A stretch of 6,335 bases of DNA from Lachnospiraceae bacterium UBA3772 (GTDB lineage: Bacteria; Bacillota; Clostridia; Lachnospirales; Lachnospiraceae). Location of the stretch: assembly GCA_002371025.1 (NCBI GenBank), contig DFFQ01000192.1:1-6335 (forward strand), read 5' to 3'. Below are positions 1-5,552 of this stretch, piece after piece. Within the stretch, counting starts at the first letter, position 1. The number at the start of each line of letters is the position of its first letter. Below the pieces are notes generated by a model, which searched no databases, had not been told where the DNA came from, and worked only from the letters and a program-made list of their open reading frames with translations. The translations under genes were made by a program, and so were the position numbers.

Positions 1-242
1 AATTGATATTTAATCTCTCCTTGTTTATTTTTAATCGTTACCAATACATCATTATGAACAGCATTTGATGGAAATGTAGCCTCTATTACATATTTTCCAT
101 CATCTATTTTTTTATCGAACCATATAGTTCTTGAAGAATAATCTTTTAACCATAATATAACGATCACTATTAATATCAAAACAATAATCGTAATAAAACA
201 CCAGAGATGTAGTAAAAATTTATATTTTTTATCTTCCTTCAT
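1..242 (-). CDS. Small membrane-anchored protein, N-terminal part (runs off the window)
   Basis: The first 80 codons of a minus-strand gene are visible; the 3' end lies beyond base 1. The start is a short basic, hydrophilic stretch (MKEDKKYKF), followed by one long hydrophobic segment at about residues 10-33 rich in I, L and V, then a polar region (about 34-80) with beta-strand-like alternation. This predicts a single-pass protein with a small domain outside the membrane; there is no lipobox Cys. I chose the ATG at 242 because AGGTGGAG (247-254) sits 4 nt upstream of it. An in-frame ATG at 260 would bury that site and overlap the previous reading frame. The Shine-Dalgarno overlaps the stop codon (253-255) of the upstream remnant, so the two were probably co-transcribed. 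Family not recognised; the polar part vaguely recalls small DUF5412-type extracellular domains, but that is a guess. Confidence 0.6.
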   Translation of the reverse strand, partial: MKEDKKYKFLLHLWCFITIIVLILIVIVILWLKDYSSRTIWFDKKIDDGKYVIEATFPSNAVHNDVLVTIKNKQGEIKYQ

Positions 243-252
243 TCTGCTCCAC

Positions 253-688
253 CTACTCATTCATATCTTCATAGTAAAAGTAATATACATTACTGCTATC
301 ATCACCGATCAACTCTACTTTTATATCTGTAAAAGCAATACACTGCTGTTCCATCCCATTTATCGCCAACATAATTACCGTTAAACTGTCTTATAAACAT
401 AAATACAAACCAGTCAGAATTTATATATTTACCATCAGAATAGTATTCTATAAATTTTTTATAAATATCAGGATTATTTTTGTCCAACCTTATGCTCTTG
501 CCATTAAACATGAGAAGTCCGTCTTCATAAACATCTGGGATTCCATCCGAGTCGCTGTCTATTTTTATATCTCTTCCTAAATCTCATGTCTTCTTTAAAA
601 TAGTTTCTTTATATTCAATTTTTGAATAGCATAATAAAAAAAAGGGATTTTCCCCCGATCCACATTCAAGATGAATATACACTATGTT
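253..688 (-). pseudogene. Broken C-terminal remnant of a surface-type protein with a calcium-binding Asp-rich repeat
   Basis: A minus-strand reading frame opens after TAA at 689-691 and reads as protein (VYIHLECGSGENPFFYYAIQ...), is interrupted by an in-frame TGA at 584-586, then continues with DSDSDGIPDVYEDGL and LDKNNPD. This is the pattern of thrombospondin type 3-like calcium-binding repeats (DxDxDGIPDxxE) common in clostridial surface proteins, often after a VWA domain. The frame ends early at 302-304. Dropping one base from the A4 run at 331-334 joins it to a second frame that ends TDIKVELIGDDSSNVYYFYY...MNE, with TAG at 253-255. Repaired, about 143 codons remain, with no good start, signal peptide or promoter, so this looks like a C-terminal fragment of a larger gene. 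The longest intact piece, 302-511 with ATG at 511, would encode 69 aa but has no Shine-Dalgarno and starts inside the repeat. A sequencing error could explain one lesion, less easily both plus the missing 5' end. Confidence 0.6.
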
Positions 689-719
689 TTAGAAAATGTA
701 AACCAAAATATTACGGACG

Positions 720-808
720 CCAAAATAGAATATAAAACGTGAAAGGCCCCCTCCAGAGGACATGTTTAGTCCGCTGGAGGAGGCACTTTCTCGTCTATTC
801 TATTTTGG
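720..808 (-). terminator. 89-nt near-perfect inverted repeat, likely transcription terminator after mnmA
   Basis: The structure has three nested parts. The outer arms pair perfectly over 12 bp (720-731 with 797-808, CCAAAATAGAAT / ATTCTATTTTGG). The GC-rich inner arms 741-756 and 774-790 pair over 15 bp with one C/A mismatch and one bulged A. An apical GGAC/GTCC (758-761 with 769-772) closes a 7-nt loop. It starts 9 nt after the mnmA stop codon. On the minus strand the GC stem is followed by a T-rich run (TTTCACGTTTTATATTC), as in a Rho-independent terminator, and the mirror-image arms would let it work on either strand. The unusually long outer arms mean a small non-autonomous mobile element (MITE) is an alternative; no clear target-site duplication is visible. 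Confidence 0.65.
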
Positions 809-817
809 TAGAGAACT

Positions 818-1912
818 CTACACTATGATCCCGCCACCGATTACTATGTCTCCTTCATATACTACCAGTGACTGGCCGGCTGTTACTGCTCTTACAGCCT
901 CATCAAAGACCATATCTACTGAACCATCATCATTTATATGAAGCACTCCTGGTGTTTCTTTTGCTCTATATCTGATTTTTGCTGCACATCTCATTTCTTT
1001 AACACCTTCTTCAGGCTGATTGATAAAATGAAATCTTACAGCATGTACATTTTTTGTAAAAAGATCATCATTACTTCCAAGAACTACCTGATTCTTCTTT
1101 GGAATTGTTTTAATTACATAGAGCGGTTCCTTGGCTGATATTCCAAGCCCCTTTCTCTGGCCGATAGTATAATAATAATAGCCCTTATGTTTTCCGAGGA
1201 CATTTCCATCCTTATCAACGAAATCTCCTTCTCCCGGAAGCTTAAAACCTGGCACTAAATCTGCAGCATACTTTTCAACTACTCTCTTATAGTTTCCGTC
1301 TGGTACAAAGCAGATATCCTGGCTGTCATGCTTATTTGCATTTATAAGTCCGGCTTCTCTGGCCAGTTCTCTATTATCAAGCTTTTCTGTGTCTCCTAAA
1401 GGAAATTCGATCATAGAAAGCTGTTCCTGACTTAAGAAATACAAAACATAGGACTGATCTTTAGTTGGATCAAGCCCCTTCTTTAAAAGGAATTTTCCGT
1501 CCTCTGTTTTTTCTACTCTTGCATAATGCCCTGTTACTATCTTCTCACAACCTAATTCCTTTGCTTTCTGGATCAGGTCATCAAATTTCATACATCTGTT
1601 ACAGTCAATACAAGGATTTGGAGTCTGACCATCAATATATGTCAGAACAAAATTATTGATAACTTTTTCTTTAAAACCATCCATGAAATTTGTAACATAG
1701 TAAGGCATTCCAAGATTTGATGCTACACTTCTTGCATCCTCTATATCACTAAGTGAACAGCAGGTATGTGTTTCACTTATACCAGCCTCTTCGTTATTAT
1801 AAAGCTTCATGGTTATTCCGATACAATCATAACCTTTACGCTGCATTAAAAGTGCTGCAACCGAGCTGTCTACTCCACCACTCATTGCTATGAGAGCTTT
1901 CTTTTTTTCCAT
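818..1912 (-). CDS. mnmA: tRNA-specific 2-thiouridylase MnmA
   Basis: MnmA adds sulfur to C2 of the wobble uridine (U34) in tRNAs for Lys, Glu and Gln, using ATP to activate the base and a sulfur relay that starts at a cysteine desulfurase. The 364-aa length is normal for the family. Visible landmarks: the PP-loop ATP site SGGVDSSV (11-18); the sulfur-accepting Cys101 in TPNPCIDCNRC (97-107) and its partner Cys201 in SQDICFVPDGNY (197-208); GHYAR (128-132); the tRNA-recognition stretch KDQSYVLYFL (151-160); TIGQRKGLGI (249-258); and the C-terminal beta-barrel motif AVTAGQSLVVY (342-352). The extra CCSLSDIEDAR segment (51-61) is typical of clostridial and Bacteroides-like MnmA. The start at 1912 has an AGGG Shine-Dalgarno about 9 nt upstream. 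The gene follows ftsH by 36 bp with no terminator between them, so the two are probably one transcript that ends at the large hairpin just downstream. Confidence 0.96.
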   Translation of the reverse strand: MEKKKALIAMSGGVDSSVAALLMQRKGYDCIGITMKLYNNEEAGISETHTCCSLSDIEDARSVASNLGMPYYVTNFMDGFKEKVINNFVLTYIDGQTPNPCIDCNRCMKFDDLIQKAKELGCEKIVTGHYARVEKTEDGKFLLKKGLDPTKDQSYVLYFLSQEQLSMIEFPLGDTEKLDNRELAREAGLINANKHDSQDICFVPDGNYKRVVEKYAADLVPGFKLPGEGDFVDKDGNVLGKHKGYYYYTIGQRKGLGISAKEPLYVIKTIPKKNQVVLGSNDDLFTKNVHAVRFHFINQPEEGVKEMRCAAKIRYRAKETPGVLHINDDGSVDMVFDEAVRAVTAGQSLVVYEGDIVIGGGIIV

Positions 1913-1948
1913 ATCAATTTACCCTGTTTTGTAATTTATCGTATGATC

Positions 1949-3796
1949 TTAATCCTCATGTGAAAGTAATGTATTTTCCTTTGAATTAAGGATATCCATA
2001 AACTCTTCACCTGTGATGGTTTCATTTTCATAAAGATACTTAGCTATCTCATGAAGCTTCTGCATATTATCTTTAAGAATCTGTAAAGCTTTTGAGTGCT
2101 CTTCTCTTACTATTGATACTACCATGGAGTCGATCTTTGTTGCTGTTTCAGGAGAACATGACATGCTGGTGTCACCACCAAGATACTGGTTGTTTACTGT
2201 TTCCATGGCAACCATGTCAAAATCCTCAGTCATACCAAAGCGAGTTACCATAGCACGGGCATATTTTGTAGCCTGTTCGATATCATTTGAAGCACCGGTT
2301 GTAATCTCATTAAAAATGAGTTCTTCCGCTGCACGTCCACCAGTAAGTGTTGCGATTTTATTAAGCATCTCTGTCTTTGACATAAGATTATGATCATCTT
2401 CATCAACCTGCATTGTGTAACCGAGAGCGCCTGAGGTACGAGGAATGATAGTAATCTTTGTTACTGGTGCTGAGTGGTTCTGAAGGGCTGCCACAAGAGC
2501 ATGTCCTACTTCGTGATATGCAACCACAAGTTTTTCTTTATTTGTAAGAACTTTATTCTTCTTTTGATAACCAGCGATTACTACTTCAACTGACTCCATC
2601 AGATCATCCTGCTGAACGACTTTTCTTCCTTCGCGGACTGCCTTAAGAGCAGCTTCATTTACAATATTGGCCAGCTGGGCACCCGAAGCACCTGAAGCTG
2701 TCTTTGCTAATGTTTCAAAATCTACATTATCTGAAATCTTAATCTTTTTAGCATGTACTTTTAAAATGTCGATACGTCCCTTAAGATCAGGGAGTTCGAC
2801 CGGAATTCTTCTGTCAAAACGGCCTGGACGAAGAAGTGCCGGATCAAGAGATTCAGGTCTGTTTGTCGCTGCAAGGATAACAACACCTGTATTTCCTTCA
2901 AATCCATCCATTTCTGAAAGGAGCTGGTTTAATGTCTGCTCACGTTCATCATTTGATGTAAGGGTTGAATCTCTCTTTTTACCGATAGCATCAATCTCAT
3001 CAATAAATACTATACATGGAGCTTTTTCTTTAGCCTGCTTGAAAAGGTCCCTAACTTTTGCAGCACCCATACCTACAAACATCTGTACAAATTCTGAACC
3101 AGATATTGAGAAAAATGGTACATTAGCTTCACCCGCTACGGCTTTCGCAAGAAGAGTCTTACCTGTTCCCGGAGGGCCTACAAGAAGAGCCCCCTTAGGA
3201 AGAGTAGCACCAATCTCTGTATATTTTTCAGGTGCATGAAGATAATGAACGATTTCCTTTAAAAGATCTTTTGCTTCATCTTCACCTGCCACATCAGAAA
3301 AACGGATACCATTTTCTGATTTAACATATACACGGGCATTGCTCTTTCCTTCCCCAAGGCCGAAGGATAACATATCCTTACTGTCTCCCATCTTCTTAAA
3401 GACACGCTTTGTGATAAATCTCCATAAAAGATAGAGCAATACGATCTGAATTAAAAATGTTACCGCATAATAGATAATTGGATTAGTCTGCTCGATTATC
3501 TTTGAGCCAAATGTTGCTCCAGAATCATATAATCTCTTATAAAGATCTTCATCCTCGATGATACCTGTCTTATAGATATTTCCTGACTTATCTTTAAATA
3601 CGATCTTATTAGATTCTATGTTGGCTTCAGAGATGCCTTTCTCTTCTATCATTTCCATGAACACATTATAGCCAACTTCTTTTACCTGCTGCTTTACAAG
3701 GCTGTTATAAAGCATAACATTAATGATGCCAAATACTATTAATGCTATTATCCAATAGCCATAGTCCGGCTTTTTTCTCTGCTGTTTTATTTCCAT
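1949..3796 (-). CDS. ftsH: ATP-dependent zinc metalloprotease FtsH
   Basis: FtsH is a hexameric membrane AAA+ protease that extracts and degrades misfolded membrane proteins and short-lived cytosolic regulators. At 615 aa it is full length. Domain order: TM1 (about 14-34), a small external domain (about 35-105), TM2 (about 107-127), an AAA+ module with Walker A GPPGTGKT (207-214), pore loop MFVG (239-242), Walker B FIDEID (264-269), sensor Asn312 in AATNRPESLDPALLRPGRFD, arginine fingers R323 and R326, and an M41 peptidase domain with zinc site HEVGH (428-432) and third ligand Asp505 in ASNDIEQAT. HEVGH replaces the usual HEAGH; HExxH is intact, so activity is expected. AGAGGA (3803-3808) lies 7 nt before the ATG. 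The tilS-hpt neighbours usual for the main Firmicutes ftsH are absent, so this may be a second copy; that is inference. It leads the ftsH-mnmA unit and diverges from the gene at 4008. Confidence 0.96.
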   Translation of the reverse strand: MEIKQQRKKPDYGYWIIALIVFGIINVMLYNSLVKQQVKEVGYNVFMEMIEEKGISEANIESNKIVFKDKSGNIYKTGIIEDEDLYKRLYDSGATFGSKIIEQTNPIIYYAVTFLIQIVLLYLLWRFITKRVFKKMGDSKDMLSFGLGEGKSNARVYVKSENGIRFSDVAGEDEAKDLLKEIVHYLHAPEKYTEIGATLPKGALLVGPPGTGKTLLAKAVAGEANVPFFSISGSEFVQMFVGMGAAKVRDLFKQAKEKAPCIVFIDEIDAIGKKRDSTLTSNDEREQTLNQLLSEMDGFEGNTGVVILAATNRPESLDPALLRPGRFDRRIPVELPDLKGRIDILKVHAKKIKISDNVDFETLAKTASGASGAQLANIVNEAALKAVREGRKVVQQDDLMESVEVVIAGYQKKNKVLTNKEKLVVAYHEVGHALVAALQNHSAPVTKITIIPRTSGALGYTMQVDEDDHNLMSKTEMLNKIATLTGGRAAEELIFNEITTGASNDIEQATKYARAMVTRFGMTEDFDMVAMETVNNQYLGGDTSMSCSPETATKIDSMVVSIVREEHSKALQILKDNMQKLHEIAKYLYENETITGEEFMDILNSKENTLLSHED

Positions 3797-3919
3797 ACAC
3801 TGTCCTCTTTTCTTCGAGTCAAATTAATAAGCTCGTTGCATAATATAACACCCAAAAGTGTATAAATTGTGTACAACTAAAAACTTATAATCTAATTAAT
3901 TTTATAAATGACAGATTTT

Positions 3920-3943
3920 TGGACATCATAGTTCTTTTGTCCA
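3920..3943. promoter_or_regulatory. Operator-like dyad TGGACA-N12-TGTCCA over the promoter
   Basis: Two perfect 6-bp half-sites (3920-3925 and 3938-3943) form a 24-bp dyad. The left half is the -35 hexamer itself and the right half touches the -10 box, so a dimeric protein bound here would cover the promoter. The size suits a TetR- or Xre-type dimer. Which protein binds, if any, cannot be told from the sequence; a chance match made likelier by AT richness is possible. Confidence 0.35.
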
Positions 3944-3949
3944 TATAAT
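3920..3949 (+). promoter_or_regulatory. Sigma-A-type promoter for the gene at 4008
   Basis: The -35 hexamer TGGACA (3920-3925) matches the consensus TTGACA at five of six bases. An 18-bp spacer leads to a perfect TATAAT at 3944-3949. Transcription would start near 3956, giving a leader of about 50 nt before the ATG at 4008. The distance is plausible and no better plus-strand pair exists in the gap; another perfect TATAAT at 3886-3891 lacks a matching -35. Confidence 0.6.
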
Positions 3950-4007
3950 TAATTAGACTTAGTAGGTAAATTATAGTTAAATAATCGTTTTAAGTAAAGG
4001 TGATTTT

Positions 4008-4934
4008 ATGCTACGAAGGAAAGATATCCAAAGAACTTTAATTGAAAATACGCTACGTCTTCATTTGAAAAGATATGATTCTGACAGTGAAAGAACTCTT
4101 AGAAGACTTATCGATATTGGTCTGTCTGTTTCAAAAACCCCAAGACAATCTATGATCTTTAAGCGTATCGCATTACTCTTTAAAGATGAAAAATCCACAT
4201 ATTATCCTGCATTAAAGAAAGAATTCGATAATGTTAACAGGGACCATTTTATACATTTTTGCACTAATCTTGGATATCTCTCATGGAAAAAGGGAGCAGG
4301 CTTACTTAATTCTTATATAAAAGAATCTAAGGAAAATGAATCCTGGCTCAAAACTTTCCTGATAAGTGACAATAATAAAGAAAAGCTTAACACTTCATCT
4401 TTAGCAAACGAGATACAGGTTTTAAATAAAAAAGGTATTTATGCTTTTAATTTTAATATCAACCTAAATAATGACGTAGAAGCAATATTAAATATATTGA
4501 TCCCGGTGATCAATACTTATCAGGATTCCAACTTCCTTATCTGCCTTCCTGATGTGATAATTGATGATAATACCATTGAACAGTTATCACTTCTTCCAAA
4601 TATCCTTGTGGCGATACCATATAATAAAGAATCCACCTTTGCCATGTCAGAACTCTTATTTGAAGAAAAGATATTCTATGGTCTGTATTATTACTATGGT
4701 AAGGATGAGGCTTCTGATTACGGTTATGAATTACTTGAAGATACATTTGAAAATATGTCCCAGGAAAATACCTCAGCTATATTTATGATTCCTTCCGAAG
4801 GCCTGACCGAGAAGGAGAAAAAGGCTGTAAATAAAAAAATCTTAAGATATCGTTCAGGAAGATATTTTCCACTTTTGATAACCGATTTTCTTTATGACGT
4901 TGACAGGATTAATGATTATATAATTAACAAGTGA
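4008..4934 (+). CDS. Degenerate radical-SAM-like protein lacking the iron-sulfur cluster motif (putative)
   Basis: A 308-aa soluble protein with no signal peptide or membrane segment and a good Shine-Dalgarno (AAAGGTGA, 4 nt before ATG). Function not established. From memory, its order of segments follows a family of clostridial radical-SAM proteins with a helical N-terminus ending in a motif like FENFVINASLIG (here FIHFCTNLGYLSW, 81-93), then W-x-I-L-M-D before the cluster (WLKTFLISD, 113-121), the helix-strand ELGTYMYIFSGGEP (NKKGIYAFNFNINLN, 140-154), FLAFTNGTLID (FLICLPDVIIDD, 176-187), NFVPAISIEGF (NILVAIPYNKE, 198-208) and TYMPVG...MDFWND (FMIPSEG, 259-265, then LLITDFLYD, 289-297). The CxxxCxxC loop is missing, GGEP is replaced by NINL, and the protein stops before the C-terminal cysteine region. 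Only Cys85 and Cys179 exist. If the homology is right, it is a pseudoenzyme, perhaps a scaffold or sensor. It has its own promoter and converges on tetR. Confidence 0.5.
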   Translation: MLRRKDIQRTLIENTLRLHLKRYDSDSERTLRRLIDIGLSVSKTPRQSMIFKRIALLFKDEKSTYYPALKKEFDNVNRDHFIHFCTNLGYLSWKKGAGLLNSYIKESKENESWLKTFLISDNNKEKLNTSSLANEIQVLNKKGIYAFNFNINLNNDVEAILNILIPVINTYQDSNFLICLPDVIIDDNTIEQLSLLPNILVAIPYNKESTFAMSELLFEEKIFYGLYYYYGKDEASDYGYELLEDTFENMSQENTSAIFMIPSEGLTEKEKKAVNKKILRYRSGRYFPLLITDFLYDVDRINDYIINK

Positions 4935-4959
4935 TATAAGTTCCATAAACCGGCAAAAA

Positions 4960-5529
4960 TCAACCTTCAGGAAAAAGTTCAGTCAGCTTTTTAGCCAGTT
5001 TTAATAACATGGTCCTATAGGAAGTAACCATTTCATGTGGCTCAACAGTAACAGGTCCTGTAAGCCATTTAACCAGCGCACTTATAAGCAGATCACACAT
5101 GGTATCTATAAAAAAATCCTGATACTCATCTTCTCCGATAAGGTCAGATACTGCATACTTTATCACAGGATATATTACTTCATGGTAATAATCCTTAAAT
5201 GAATTCTGTCCTTCTATAAGAAGTGCTTTTTTATAAAACTTTCGCTCACTATAAAAGTAAGCTGCCAGCTTTTCTATCAGCATCCAGCTTTCATCCGGAG
5301 TATGAGTCTCTAGATCATAATCTGCCAGATTGATATTATTCATAAATCCTATATAAAAAATCCAATTTACAAGATCATATTTGTCCTTAAAGTGATAATA
5401 AAAACTTTTTCTGTTCATACCACATTTCTCACAAATATCCGTGACACTGATCTTATCAAATGGTTTTTCCTGCATTAGTTCTATCATGGCATCTTTTAAT
5501 GCATTTTTTGTAATATTTGAATCAGCCAT
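4960..5529 (-). CDS. TetR/AcrR-family transcriptional regulator, DhaS-like
   Basis: A 189-aa DNA-binding protein. The N-terminal helix-turn-helix is typical of TetR: KPFDKISVTDICEKCGM (22-38) then NRKSFYYHFKDKYDLVNWIF (39-58), very close to the pattern of the DhaS-like group, whose C-terminal domain (about 75-185, TetR_C_8 type) binds a ligand or partner. DhaS itself activates dihydroxyacetone kinase genes with the help of a kinase-like subunit, but most relatives have no known ligand, and no dha gene is visible here. AGGTGA (5534-5539) lies 4 nt before the ATG, slightly close but usable. The gene follows cardiolipin synthase by 23 bp on the same strand, so it probably shares that transcript. 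Its 3' end is 25 bp from the stop of the convergent gene, with no clear terminator between them. Target genes unknown; self-regulation of the pair is the simplest guess. Confidence 0.88.
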   Translation of the reverse strand: MADSNITKNALKDAMIELMQEKPFDKISVTDICEKCGMNRKSFYYHFKDKYDLVNWIFYIGFMNNINLADYDLETHTPDESWMLIEKLAAYFYSERKFYKKALLIEGQNSFKDYYHEVIYPVIKYAVSDLIGEDEYQDFFIDTMCDLLISALVKWLTGPVTVEPHEMVTSYRTMLLKLAKKLTELFPEG

Positions 5530-5552
5530 AGGCTCACCTACCTGTTTTTAAT

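Larger units (their letters stand above)
3891..3957. repeat. 11-bp perfect inverted repeat flanking the promoter
   Basis: TCTAATTAATT at 3891-3901 is mirrored exactly by AATTAATTAGA at 3947-3957, with a 45-bp interval that contains the -35 box and the 24-bp dyad. The right arm overlaps the end of the -10 box and the expected start site. The arms are pure low-complexity AT apart from one C/G, but an 11-bp exact match around a promoter suggests paired protein sites or a DNA loop. Confidence 0.45.
3797..4007. other. Divergent intergenic region between ftsH and the radical-SAM-like gene
   Basis: This 211-bp AT-rich gap must carry promoters for both directions. The plus-strand promoter is clear and listed separately. 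For ftsH I could not settle on one: TATTAT (complement of 3840-3845) and TATATT (complement of 3842-3847) are candidate -10 boxes, but neither has a good -35 at 16-18 bp. A near-palindrome TTGTGTACAA (3867-3876) and a GTGTA repeat one helical turn apart (3858-3862 and 3869-3873) lie just upstream of them and could be a binding site. AAAGGTGA (3996-4003) is the Shine-Dalgarno of the plus-strand gene. Confidence 0.6.

Noticed and set aside
584..586. TGA in the remnant as a selenocysteine or read-through codon
   Set aside because: No SECIS-like hairpin directly downstream is evident, the protein type is not a selenoprotein, and a second lesion in the same frame points to decay.
938..1659. Two short plus-strand open frames (938-1138 and 1465-1659) opposite mnmA
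   Set aside because: Both sit inside a well-conserved gene on the other strand, and neither has a ribosome-binding site or protein-like composition.
2124..2393. Open frame of 89 codons on the plus strand, opposite ftsH
   Set aside because: It is a shadow of the conserved peptidase-domain coding sequence, with no start signal of its own.
2667..3239. Open frame of 190 codons on the plus strand, opposite ftsH
   Set aside because: It lies fully inside ftsH on the other strand, is rich in Ser, Arg and Pro as antisense frames often are, and has no Shine-Dalgarno or recognisable motif.
3867..3876. TTGTGTACAA as a LexA or other named operator
   Set aside because: It is an imperfect 10-bp palindrome that does not match a binding site I can name with confidence.
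4537..4788. Short frames on both strands inside the radical-SAM-like gene
   Set aside because: They overlap the 308-codon frame, which has the promoter and Shine-Dalgarno; composition is low-complexity and no motif is seen.
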